Assembly: GCA_017882585.1 (NCBI GenBank)
Contig: JADGPF010000023.1
Coordinates: 1 to 44,489 of the forward strand
Direction: 5' to 3'
Length of the DNA stretch: 44,489 bases
Source: Thermoleophilia bacterium
GTDB lineage: Bacteria > Actinomycetota > Thermoleophilia > Miltoncostaeales > Miltoncostaeaceae
Shown here: positions 31,938 to 39,984 of the stretch, piece by piece
Position numbering within the stretch: position 1 is the stretch's first letter
Layout of the letters: each line of letters begins with the position of its first letter
Translations under genes and position numbers: made by a program
The notes under the pieces: generated by a model
What the model was told of the DNA's origin: nothing
Seen by the model: only the letters and a program-made list of their open reading frames with translations
Databases searched by the model: none

Positions 31938-32330
31938 CTGCACATGATTCCGCCCGACGGGACCGATCGGCAACCCATACGCGTGCGTGCTCGCGTGATC
32001 CTCGACGACGACGTCACCATCGGTGCCGCGATGCAGCGGTCGGCGGACATGCGATTGGTCCTTCCGGAGAGCGACGAACACCAGTGAGCGGACGTGATGC
32101 GCGGTGTCGAGCGCATTGACGACTGAGCGTATCGAGCGGTTCGCCCACATCGCGGCCCGGCATGCCGGTGATGGTTCGGTGCCCGGGCTCGCCGCGCTCA
32201 CGGCGCGCCGGGATCGGGTACAGGTCGAGGTCCTGGGCACCCTGCCGGGCGGCGGCCCCGCGGTGCGGCAGGACCCGGTCCCGTGCCGCCGACTTCCGGC
32301 GCACTCGCCCAAATCGTAGAACTTCGTAAG
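31938..32330. other. Intergenic region between the spermidine-synthase-like gene and the hyf operon
   Basis: Frames here are short, Arg-rich and without convincing starts. It must contain the leftward promoter of the membrane synthase-like gene. Its right end becomes A/T-rich (TAGAACTTCGTAAGATTATG) before the hyf leader. TATGAT at 32333-32338 could serve as a -10 element. Confidence 0.5.
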
Positions 32331-32344
32331 ATTATGATCAGATA

Positions 32345-32450
32345 GGAGTTGGAAATTGGCCGTCGGTCTGGTGTACTGATGCTGGCTCGGTGGCGACCGA
32401 GCACATCCAGTTAGTCCTGGAAGGGGCTGCAGATCGTTGCAGCCCCTTCC
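32345..32450 (+). ncRNA. Structured leader or small RNA before the ArsR gene
   Basis: Two extended hairpins lie in succession. The first pairs GCTCGGT (32385-32391) with ACCGAGC (32396-32402) and continues outward through GATG/CATC. The second pairs GGAAGGGGCTGCA (32419-32431) with TGCAGCCCCTTCC (32438-32450), a perfect 13-base stem with a six-base loop. The A/T-rich promoter-like stretch ends just before. No U-tract follows, so it could be a leader or attenuator rather than a terminator. Confidence 0.45.
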
Positions 32451-32572
32451 GTGCGTATTGCCCGGAGGCGCAGCTGCAACAGGAAGAGTTCGAGTCGCTT
32501 GGACCTGATCGGCGCAAGCGGGCGCGCGACGCCCGCGCGACGCTGCACGCGGTGAACGGCGATTCGCGCCCG

Positions 32573-32929
32573 GTGTATGCCGCGAAGGCGGAGATCTTCC
32601 GCGCACTCGGGCACCCCGCGCGGGTGCGCATCATCGAGCTGCTGCGGGATGGTGAGCGTTCGGTCGGGAGCCTGCAAGGCGCGCTCGGTCTCGATTCGAG
32701 CGGGACATCTCAGCACCTCGCGCTGCTCCGCAAACAGGGGCTCGTGAGCGGACGCCGGGACGGCACCACCATCTACTACCGCGTCACAGAAGACGCGGTC
32801 TTCGGGTTGCTCGAGGCGACGCGCGTGCTGCTTGAGAGCATGCTCGGCCGCCAGCAGGCTGAGCTGGCGGAACTCGCCGGCTCGCTCACCGACGACGCGG
32901 CCCTTTGGCGGGACGGCACCCCCAGCTGA
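32573..32929 (+). CDS. ArsR-family winged-helix regulator of the hyf operon
   Basis: The core reads VYAAKAEIFRALGHPARVRI (helices 1-2), then ELLRDGERSVGSLQGAL, GTSQHLALLRKQGLVSGRRD (recognition helix) and a beta-wing ending TTIYYRVTEDAVF. No paired metal-binding Cys motif is visible, so it is probably not a classic arsenic sensor. A longer frame from GTG 32390 would add 61 residues, but it would encode the hairpins above and has no family precedent, so I take GTG 32573 (alternative GTG 32552). In mycobacteria a similar ArsR gene (Rv0081) precedes the Rv0082-0087 hydrogenase-like genes and acts in hypoxia. Autoregulation is inferred. Confidence 0.85.
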   Translation: MYAAKAEIFRALGHPARVRIIELLRDGERSVGSLQGALGLDSSGTSQHLALLRKQGLVSGRRDGTTIYYRVTEDAVFGLLEATRVLLESMLGRQQAELAELAGSLTDDAALWRDGTPS

Positions 32930-32960
32930 ACCGACCGGTACTGAGTCGTAGGCGCGGCGC

Positions 32961-34898
32961 GTGATCGGGCTGCTCGCCGTCCTTGGCGTCATCGTGCTCG
33001 CCGGCGGTGCTCTGCTGCCGCTCGCTCGCGTCCCCCTTGCGGTCGCGATATGGGTTCAGGGCGTCGGCGTCGGGATCGTCGGCATCGCGGGCGCAATCGC
33101 GTTCTTCGGTGACCGCGTTGCCGGTTCGGGATTTCGGGCCGGAGTTCATCCGGGCTTCGGGATCGATCCGACCAGCGGATTCTTCCTGATCGTGATCGCC
33201 GTGACGGCAGTGCCCGTCCTCGTGTACTCGGTGGGCTACATCCCCGGGGTGGGGTCCGCGCGGATCGTCGCCAGCCTGGGCGGTGCGTTCCTGCTCGCAC
33301 TCATCGGGGTTGTCTGCGCACGCGATGCGCTGAGCTTTTTGGCGTGCTGGGAGCTGATGACCATTTTGCCGGCCGCATGCATACTCATCGCCCGACCCGA
33401 GCTCGAGGTACGCCGGGCGATCGTCGAGTACCTGGCCATCACCCATCTCGGCGGGACCGGCGTATGGATCGCGGTGCTGGTGCTCGCGGAGCGGGGCGTG
33501 TGGGGTGGCGCGAGCCTGAGCGCGCAGGGTTCGGGGGTCGTCGCGCTGGTCGGCATCGCCGCGCTCGTCGGTTTCGGCAGCAAGGCGGGTCTGGTCCCGC
33601 TGCACATGTGGCTGCCGCGCACCCACCCGGTGGCACCGAGCCCCCTGTCGGCGCTCATGTCGGGGGTGATGGTCAAAGTCGCGCTCTACGGCCTCATCCG
33701 GATCGTGTTTACCTGGATGGACCCGGCACCCACGTGGCTTGGCATTGCCGTGATGGTTGTCGGCGCCGTATCCGCGTTCGGGGGGATCCTCGGCGCGCTC
33801 GTGCAGCGGGAGCTGAAGCGGCTCCTGGCCTACAGCACGATCGAGAACGTCGGCATCGTCGCCATGGCACTGGGTGCATCGATCGTCCTCGGGGCGGCCG
33901 GCGCACACACGTGGGCCGCGATCGCATTCGCCGCCGCGCTGCTGCACGTACTCAACCATGCCGTCATCAAAGCGGTGCTGTTCCTGTCGGCGGGATCGAT
34001 CGAGCGTGCGACGGGTGAGCATCGCGTCGACCGTCTGGGCGGCCTGTTGGGGCGGATGCCGTGGACCGGTGCGGCCTTCGGCGTCGGCATCCTCGCAATC
34101 GCGGGCATTCCGCTGCTCAACGGCTTCGCGTCGGAGTGGCTCATCCTCGAATCGGTCATCCACGCCGTGGGATCGTCGGGTCACGCCGCCGCGGCGGTCA
34201 GCGCACTCGCACTCGCCGTGCTCGCGGCCACCATCGGCCTGGCGCTGTTGTGCTTCGTCAAGCTCGGCGGCCTCGCGCTGTTGGGACGACCGCGCAGCGA
34301 TGGCGCCCGCAACGCCGCCGACGTCGGCCGGACGATGCGCGCCGGCGTCGTCGCGCTTGCCGGAGGGTGCCTCGTGCTCGGCACGTTTCCGGGACTCGTG
34401 CTCGCGCCGCTACTGCGCCTGCGTTCGGCGCCGATGCCGTCGGGGATGGGTGTGGGCCTCTGGCTCCCGGGGACCGGGGGCTTGCCGACGCTCGGACTCC
34501 TGATCGTGATCGGGTTGGCGACGACGGTGCTGCTGGGCGTACGCGGACGGCGCAGCGAGCCTGCGCCGGTGTGGAACTGCGGTCAGGCCGACGAACCCGC
34601 GCTCGCATGGACCTCGGCGGGTTTCTCGTCGAGCCTCCTGCTGAGCGTCCGTGGCGTCTTGCCGACCGAGCGCGTGCTCACCCGCGATGCGGGCGGTGGC
34701 GTGCTCACCGATGTGCGGTACGCGCAGCACGTACCGAACCACTTCGAGGCGCAGCTGTATCAGCCACTGCAACGGATGGCGCTCCGTCTGGCACACCTCG
34801 CCCGTCGTCTGCAATCGGGGAGCCTTCAGGCCTACGTGGCGTACTTCGTGGCCGTGCTGATCGTCCTGCTGATCTTCGCCCGCTTGGTCGGGTCATGA
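32961..34898 (+). CDS. hyfB: Hydrogenase-4 component B-like proton-translocating subunit
   Basis: The 645-residue protein is a NuoL/MrpA-type antiporter subunit with about 16 helices: CWELMTILPAACILI, LVPLHMWLPRTHPVAPSPLSA and LLAYSTIENVGIVAMAL, and His-containing ALLHVLNHAVIKAVLFLSAG. The Lys and Glu residues in these helices form the proton path. A long amphipathic helix near the C-terminus is suggested by LYQPLQRMALRLAHLARRLQ. GTG 32961 is the start. It is the first gene of a six-gene operon with end-to-start overlaps. Confidence 0.92.
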   Translation: MIGLLAVLGVIVLAGGALLPLARVPLAVAIWVQGVGVGIVGIAGAIAFFGDRVAGSGFRAGVHPGFGIDPTSGFFLIVIAVTAVPVLVYSVGYIPGVGSARIVASLGGAFLLALIGVVCARDALSFLACWELMTILPAACILIARPELEVRRAIVEYLAITHLGGTGVWIAVLVLAERGVWGGASLSAQGSGVVALVGIAALVGFGSKAGLVPLHMWLPRTHPVAPSPLSALMSGVMVKVALYGLIRIVFTWMDPAPTWLGIAVMVVGAVSAFGGILGALVQRELKRLLAYSTIENVGIVAMALGASIVLGAAGAHTWAAIAFAAALLHVLNHAVIKAVLFLSAGSIERATGEHRVDRLGGLLGRMPWTGAAFGVGILAIAGIPLLNGFASEWLILESVIHAVGSSGHAAAAVSALALAVLAATIGLALLCFVKLGGLALLGRPRSDGARNAADVGRTMRAGVVALAGGCLVLGTFPGLVLAPLLRLRSAPMPSGMGVGLWLPGTGGLPTLGLLIVIGLATTVLLGVRGRRSEPAPVWNCGQADEPALAWTSAGFSSSLLLSVRGVLPTERVLTRDAGGGVLTDVRYAQHVPNHFEAQLYQPLQRMALRLAHLARRLQSGSLQAYVAYFVAVLIVLLIFARLVGS

Positions 34899-35821
34899 CC
34901 GCAGCCGAACTTGCGACCGGCGCGGTGATGCTCGTCGGCCTGGTCGCGGCGCCGCTGTTGCCGGGCATGATCCAGCGCCAAAAGGCGTATCTGCAGGGGC
35001 GCGTCGGCGCGTCCATTTGGCAACCGTATCGGGATCTTCGGCGCCTGTGGCACAAGCGGGTGGTGCAGCCCTCGGGGACCACTGTCATCTATCTGGTGGC
35101 GCCCGCAGCCAGCGCGGCGGCGTTGCTTGCAGCGATCCTCATCGTGCCCGCGGCCGCCAACGCACCGCAGTTCGGCGTTGGTCACGACGCGCTCGTCGTC
35201 GTGGGCGTGCTCGCCCTGGCGCGCGGCCTGTTGGCGCTCTCGGCGTGGGACACGACCAGCAGCTTTGGGCTCATGAGTGCCGGGCGCGACCTGGCATTCG
35301 CGGTCGCCGGAGAACTGTTGCTGGCCTTGGTCCTGTTGACGGCGGTCCTCCCGGTCGGGAGCACCGACCTGGGCGCGATGTGGCTCGGGGCGTCGGGATC
35401 GGGGATCTGGTCGCATCCGGCACATTGGTGCGGGCTCGTCGGCATGGTCCTCATCCTGCTGGTCGAGACGGGTCGCCAGCCAATCGACAATCCGGACACC
35501 CATCTCGAGCTGACGATGGTTCATGAAGGGCCGCTGCTCGAATACGCAGGGCGCGACCTTGCCTATCTGCAATGGTCCGCGGCCGCCCGCCACTGGGTGG
35601 TCATGCTGCTGGCGGCGGGATTGTTCCTGCCCCATCCGTCGGGCACGGTTGCCGGCCTCGCGGCGGTGCTCGGATGGGTCGTCGCGCTCACGGTCCTGCT
35701 CGCGCTGATCGAGACCATGACGGCCAAGATGCGGCTGCTGCGCGTTCCGCACCTGATCGGAGCGACCGGACTCCTCGCCCTTGGAGGCGTCGCGAGCTGG
35801 ATTCTCGGTGCCGCCCTATGA
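34895..35821 (+). CDS. hyfC: Hydrogenase-4 component C-like (NuoH-type) subunit
   Basis: The 308-residue membrane protein is a NuoH/HyfC homologue with about eight helices. It opens APLLPGMIQRQKAYLQGRVG and WQPYRDLRRLWHK (the HyfC signature around the quinone/hydrogenase interface). The conserved loop ETGRQPIDNPDTHLELTMVHE matches the acidic segment linking the membrane arm to the catalytic arm. ATG 34895 overlaps the hyfB stop (ATGA). Confidence 0.92.
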   Translation: MTAAELATGAVMLVGLVAAPLLPGMIQRQKAYLQGRVGASIWQPYRDLRRLWHKRVVQPSGTTVIYLVAPAASAAALLAAILIVPAAANAPQFGVGHDALVVVGVLALARGLLALSAWDTTSSFGLMSAGRDLAFAVAGELLLALVLLTAVLPVGSTDLGAMWLGASGSGIWSHPAHWCGLVGMVLILLVETGRQPIDNPDTHLELTMVHEGPLLEYAGRDLAYLQWSAAARHWVVMLLAAGLFLPHPSGTVAGLAAVLGWVVALTVLLALIETMTAKMRLLRVPHLIGATGLLALGGVASWILGAAL

Positions 35822-36435
35822 CCACGGGCCTGATCTGGGTGATCGTCGCGCTTGGACTCGGCTGCGTTTTGATGCGCCGGCGCTCGGTTGTCGTCGCTCT
35901 GGTCGGCGTCCAGTCGCTGTGCGTGGCGGCGCTCGCCATCGCACTGGTCCCGAGCCGGCCGTCGGAGTTCCTGCCGGCAGCCCTGACGCTCGTCCTGCGC
36001 GCAGTGGTGATCGTGGTCTTGCTGGTCATCGCGATCCGGCGGACGCGGCACGCGCTGCCCGGCGGCGAGGAGACCGTTCCCTTTAGCCGACTCGTTGTCG
36101 CGGGGGCGATCATCGCCGCGCTGGTTGCGCTCATCCCGGCGTTCGGTCTCGAGTCCCGTCTGGCCGAGCGCGGTGCGGTCGCACTGATCGCCACGGGTCT
36201 TGCACTGCTGGTGACGCGACGCGCCACGGTGATGCAGGTCGTCGCGCTCCTGGTCGCCGAGAACGGGATCGCGGTCGCGGCGGTGAACGTGAGCGGCGGA
36301 CTGCCGGTTGCCGTGGAGCTCGGTGTGGCCTTCGATCTCGTGTTGGTCGTGACCGTGGCGGTCGTGTTCCACGACCGCATCTTCGACATGTTCGGAACGA
36401 CGGACACGCGGATCTTGCGGGGGCTGCGCGATTAG
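35818..36435 (+). CDS. hyfE: Hydrogenase-4 component E-like (NuoK-type) subunit
   Basis: The 205-residue hydrophobic protein (about six helices) matches HyfE: VQSLCVAALAIALVPSRPSE, VLRAVVIVVLLVIAIRR, and a Glu-containing helix VMQVVALLVAENGIAV that corresponds to the NuoK-type proton path. ATG 35818 overlaps the hyfC stop by four bases. The next gene appears to start at ATT overlapping its TAG. Confidence 0.88.
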   Translation: MTTGLIWVIVALGLGCVLMRRRSVVVALVGVQSLCVAALAIALVPSRPSEFLPAALTLVLRAVVIVVLLVIAIRRTRHALPGGEETVPFSRLVVAGAIIAALVALIPAFGLESRLAERGAVALIATGLALLVTRRATVMQVVALLVAENGIAVAAVNVSGGLPVAVELGVAFDLVLVVTVAVVFHDRIFDMFGTTDTRILRGLRD

Positions 36436-37909
36436 TCCGATCACGTTCCTGCTCGCCGCCGCGCTGGTTGCGCCGGTCCTCGTCATCGCCGTACTGTGCG
36501 TCGCACGCGGGCCGAGCCAGGCGGACGCGATCAATCGCGCGGGCGCCGTCGTGTGTGCCGCGCTGATCGTGGTGCTCGCGGCGATCGGTCTGGTCCACGC
36601 CGGCACGCCGGCAACCGGACCGGGGTATGTCATCGATGGCCCCGGAGGGGTCTTTCTTGCGGTCATCGGGGTGGTCGGCCTGATCAGCGCGCTGATATCG
36701 CCCGCATACCTGCACGACCATCGCCGTGCACGCACCGGGGCGCTGCGCTCACGCCAGCTGTACTACGCGGGGTTGTACCTGTTCTGGGCCGCGCTGGTTG
36801 CCGTCCCCGTGGTCAACAACCTCGGGATCGCCTGGCTCGTGGTCGAGGCGACCACGGCGGCCTCGGCACTGATGGTCGCGTTCGCCGGGACGCGCAATGC
36901 GCTCGAAGCCGGCTGGAAGTACCTGGTGCTCACGAGCGTCGGTCTGACCGTCGCGCTGATGGGCATCGTCATGCTGTACGCGTCGGGCCCGCACGGCGCC
37001 GCAACCCTCAGCGCCCTCGACTGGTCGACGCTCGCCCACCAAGCGCCGCACCTCGACCAGTCCACCACCCTCGCCGCCTTCTGCGTGATCCTGGCCGGGC
37101 TGGCGACCAAGGTTGGCTGGGCCCCCGTGCACAACTGGCTGCCTGATGCCCACAGTGAGGCACCCCCGCCGGTCAGCGCACTGCTGTCTGCGGCGCTCCT
37201 GCCCACGGTCGCACTCGTCGCATGGCGCCTTGATGAGGCGCTGCGCGCCGCGCTCGACGCGCGCGCAGTCCAGGCCATCTTCATCGGCTTTGGCTTGTTG
37301 TCGCTCGGCGTGGCGATCCCGTTCTTGTGGAAGTCGCTTGCGTGGAAGCGCTTTCTGGCCTATTCGAGTCTCGAGCACATGGGGGTGATCGCATTCGGGA
37401 TCGGTATCGACAACCGCTGGGCCACGGCAGGGGTACTCATCCACGTCGCCGGGCATGCGATCGCCAAGGCACTCGGGTTCTCGATGGCGATCCCGCTCCT
37501 GCGATACCAGCCCGCCGCGTCGCAGCGTGCTCCGCGGGGGATCGCGCGGCTGAGCCGGCCCTTGAGCGTGGGGATGGGGGTGAGCCTGTTCGCGCTGGGC
37601 GCCGTCCCTCCGTCACCGCTGTTCTTCAGCGAGGCGCTGATCCTGTTCGGGGGGTTCGTGGCAGGGCAGGTCGTCGTCACGTCGATCGCGGCGGTGCTGC
37701 TGGCGATGGGCTTCATTGGCGTCGCACACATGGCGATCGAGGCCTTCGCCGGCGCCCCATTTGAGCGACGCCTGCCCGGTTCCCGCACTGCGGTGTGGAT
37801 CTCTGGTCTGGCGACGGCGTGCACGGTGGGCCTGCTCGCCGTGGCCTCGATCGCCTACGTCCTGCCGTACTCGACGCTGGCGGCGGCCCTGACCGGCGGT
37901 GCCGGATGA
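36431..37909 (+). CDS. hyfF: Hydrogenase-4 component F-like (NuoN/L-type) antiporter subunit, probable ATT start
   Basis: A 492-residue antiporter-type subunit with about 14 helices: YYAGLYLFWAALVAVPVVNNL, LATKVGWAPVHNWLPDAHSE, LAWKRFLAYSSLEHMGVIAFG and HVAGHAIAKALGFSMA contain the conserved Lys, Glu and His. The first GTG in frame (36551) would delete the first helix. Immediately after the hyfE frame a helix is encoded (TFLLAAALVAPVLVIAVLCV), and the only codon that could start it is ATT 36431, overlapping the TAG stop as ATTAG, with GGGGG eight bases upstream. The conservative start is 36551. Confidence 0.88.
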   Translation: MSPITFLLAAALVAPVLVIAVLCVARGPSQADAINRAGAVVCAALIVVLAAIGLVHAGTPATGPGYVIDGPGGVFLAVIGVVGLISALISPAYLHDHRRARTGALRSRQLYYAGLYLFWAALVAVPVVNNLGIAWLVVEATTAASALMVAFAGTRNALEAGWKYLVLTSVGLTVALMGIVMLYASGPHGAATLSALDWSTLAHQAPHLDQSTTLAAFCVILAGLATKVGWAPVHNWLPDAHSEAPPPVSALLSAALLPTVALVAWRLDEALRAALDARAVQAIFIGFGLLSLGVAIPFLWKSLAWKRFLAYSSLEHMGVIAFGIGIDNRWATAGVLIHVAGHAIAKALGFSMAIPLLRYQPAASQRAPRGIARLSRPLSVGMGVSLFALGAVPPSPLFFSEALILFGGFVAGQVVVTSIAAVLLAMGFIGVAHMAIEAFAGAPFERRLPGSRTAVWISGLATACTVGLLAVASIAYVLPYSTLAAALTGGAG

Positions 37910-39324
37910 CGGTGCCAGACCAGCAACGTGAACTGCTCGACGTTTCCGCCGACCGGTGGCACGAGCGGATCGCCGACCTGCTCGCCGGCGGGATGCGGTT
38001 CCTGACCCTCTGGAGTGACCCCGCCGAGCGCGTGGCCTGTGCGTTGGGCAGCGGATACGGCACGACGGTCGTCCGCTCAACCCCCGCGCCGGGGGAGCTT
38101 CAAAGCATCGTCGACGTCGCCGGCGCTGCCGCGTGGGACGAGCGTGAGATCCACGACCGCACCGGAGTCCAGTTCGCCGGGCATGTGCCGCTGCGGCCGC
38201 TCGTCGCACACCCGGCGGCAACGGCCGACTGGGTGACGCCGGTATCGGGCGACGACGTCCACCAAGTTGCCGTCGGTCCCATCCATGCAGGCGTGGTCGA
38301 GAGCGGCCACTTTCGCTTTCACGTCGTCGGGGAGCGCATCCTGCATCTCGATCTGCGGTTGTTCTACAAGCATCGCGGCCTCGAGGCTGCAGCGGCCGGC
38401 GCCACCCCAGACCTGGCGGCGCGTCTCGCACAGCGGGCCTGTGCGGCGTGTGCGGTGACCAACAGCGTCGCCGTTGCCCAGGCGTATGAGTCTGCGCACG
38501 CCGGCGTGCCGGACGCCGCGGTGCGGCGCGCCCGCACGTTGTTGCTGGAACTCGAACGGCTGTACAACCATCTCAACGACATTGGCGCGATCTGCTCCGG
38601 CATCGGCCTGGCGACAGGGTCGATGGCGTTCGCCGAGCTCAAAGAGCGCGCGCAGCGCGTCAACGCGGAACTCACCGGCCACCGGTTCCTGTTCGACACC
38701 ATCGCCGTCGGATCGAGTGACCTCGACATCGACGCATCGACCGCCGCGCACCTGCGCGCGCGGGTGGCGGCCATCGGCGCCGAGGCCGCGCTGCTGTGGG
38801 CCGACGTCGGGGCCAACCGCTCCGTCCGTGCGCGCATTCGCGGGGCGGGGATCCTCGTGCGCGACGAGGCGCTGCGCCTGGGCGCGTGCGGCCCGGCCGG
38901 CCGGGCGTCAGGTGTCAACGACGACGCGCGCGCCGACGGCGGGCTGCTGTGGTACCCCGGGTTCGTCGGCGCCACGCTCAATGATCCGTCCGGCGACGTC
39001 GCGGCGCGCATCGAGATCCGTGCGCGCGAAATCACCGCATGCTGCGCGATCATCGAGGACGTGCTGTCCGATCCGGTCCGACCGGGGCGCGTGACGCTCT
39101 CAGGACCGGCGGCCGGCCCGGGGATCGCACAGCTTGAGAGCCCGCGAGGGCGTACGGTTGCCGTGGTCGAGCCCGATCGTGCAGTGATCGCGGGCCTGCA
39201 TCTGCGGACCGGCTCCTATGCGAACTGGCCGGCGCTGGCGGCAGCCTGCACGGGTGCGATCCTGCCCGACTTTCCGCTGATCAACAAGAGCTTCGAGCTC
39301 TGCTATGCCTGCGTGGACCGGTAG
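37906..39324 (+). CDS. hyfG: Group 4 [NiFe]-hydrogenase large subunit-like protein (HyfG; NuoC and NuoD fused)
   Basis: The 472-residue protein begins with a NuoC-like domain (DEREIHDRTGVQFAGHVPLR at about 78-97) followed by a NuoD/HyfG domain with GPIHAGVVESGHFRF and the FYKHRGLE motif. The first Cys pair is RACAACAVTN (Cys 179, 182) and the second is SFELCYACVDR (Cys 466, 469). Both C-x-x-C pairs that ligate Ni-Fe are kept, but flanking residues differ: the usual D-P before the second pair is E-L, and the His after the first is Asn. The chain ends at the Arg after Cys 469. PRGRTVAVV corresponds to the conserved PRG loop. ATG 37906 overlaps the hyfF stop. Confidence 0.9.
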   Translation: MTVPDQQRELLDVSADRWHERIADLLAGGMRFLTLWSDPAERVACALGSGYGTTVVRSTPAPGELQSIVDVAGAAAWDEREIHDRTGVQFAGHVPLRPLVAHPAATADWVTPVSGDDVHQVAVGPIHAGVVESGHFRFHVVGERILHLDLRLFYKHRGLEAAAAGATPDLAARLAQRACAACAVTNSVAVAQAYESAHAGVPDAAVRRARTLLLELERLYNHLNDIGAICSGIGLATGSMAFAELKERAQRVNAELTGHRFLFDTIAVGSSDLDIDASTAAHLRARVAAIGAEAALLWADVGANRSVRARIRGAGILVRDEALRLGACGPAGRASGVNDDARADGGLLWYPGFVGATLNDPSGDVAARIEIRAREITACCAIIEDVLSDPVRPGRVTLSGPAAGPGIAQLESPRGRTVAVVEPDRAVIAGLHLRTGSYANWPALAAACTGAILPDFPLINKSFELCYACVDR

Positions 39325-39331
39325 GCCCGGC

Positions 39332-39811
39332 GTGTTCGTCCTGCTTCGGCATCTGGCCGCACTTCGCCGGTCCACCGACCTCGCGCGCGGGGCGCCGCGT
39401 TCCGTCGCCATCCGGCACGTCGACGCAGGATCCTGCAACGGCTGCGAACACGAACTCGGTGCGACGCTCGGGCCGATCTACGACCTTCAGCGCTTCGGCC
39501 TGTCGATCACGGCATCCCCGCGGCACGCCGACATCCTGCTGGTGACCGGCCCGGTCACGACCCGCATGCGCGATGCCCTGCTGGTGGCCTACAGCGCGAT
39601 GCCGGAGCCCCGGCTCGTGGCGGCACTGGGCAACTGCGCGCTCGGCTGTGGTCTGCTGGGTGATCCAGCGGAGATGATCGGATCGGTCGAGGCGATCCTG
39701 CCGGTTGCCGTGCGTGTGCCCGGCTGTCCGCCGACGCCGGATGAGATCGCGCGCCATCTGCTCGCGGGCCTTGAGGAGGTCCGGGCAGCACACGTGCGGC
39801 CCACGTCGTAA
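39332..39811 (+). CDS. hyfI: Group 4 hydrogenase small subunit-like (NuoB/HyfI) iron-sulfur protein
   Basis: The protein carries the single [4Fe-4S] cluster site nearest the active site: AGSCNGCEHELGAT (two Cys), GNCALGCGLLG and the PGCPPTPDEIARHLL Cys. The CNGC form, with two residues between the first cysteines, is hydrogenase-type rather than the C-C of respiratory NuoB. Start is taken as GTG 39332 (VFVLLRHLA), six bases after GGTAGG and matching homologues that open M-F-x-L-L; ATG 39305 is an upstream alternative. It is the last gene of the operon. No ferredoxin-like HyfA/H, formate dehydrogenase or Hyp maturase gene lies in the window. Confidence 0.9.
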   Translation: MFVLLRHLAALRRSTDLARGAPRSVAIRHVDAGSCNGCEHELGATLGPIYDLQRFGLSITASPRHADILLVTGPVTTRMRDALLVAYSAMPEPRLVAALGNCALGCGLLGDPAEMIGSVEAILPVAVRVPGCPPTPDEIARHLLAGLEEVRAAHVRPTS

Positions 39812-39924
39812 GGATCCCCGCGCCGCCGGGTCACCGAGGGCTGGCGCTCCGACGCTGATGTCGGCCGATCCCGTCTCGGCGGGGCTCGTCGTCGGGGCAA
39901 CGATGTGGTCCTGCGATGCCACGC

Positions 39925-39945
39925 GCCCCCCTCGCGTCGGGGGGC
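39925..39945. terminator. Hairpin between hyfI and the sulfatase gene
   Basis: GCCCCCC and GGGGGGC pair perfectly around TCGCGTC. It lies between the convergent hyf operon and sulfatase gene and could terminate either, though no strong T-run flanks it. Confidence 0.6.
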
Positions 39946-39984
39946 ACGGTTGGGCAATCATTTGCGGAGCAGCACCCCCCAGGC

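Noticed and set aside
32390-32572. Longer ArsR start at GTG 32390
   Set aside because: It would translate two strong hairpins and add a Cys/Arg-rich stretch not seen in this regulator family. Kept as an alternative because no better ribosome binding site is visible downstream.
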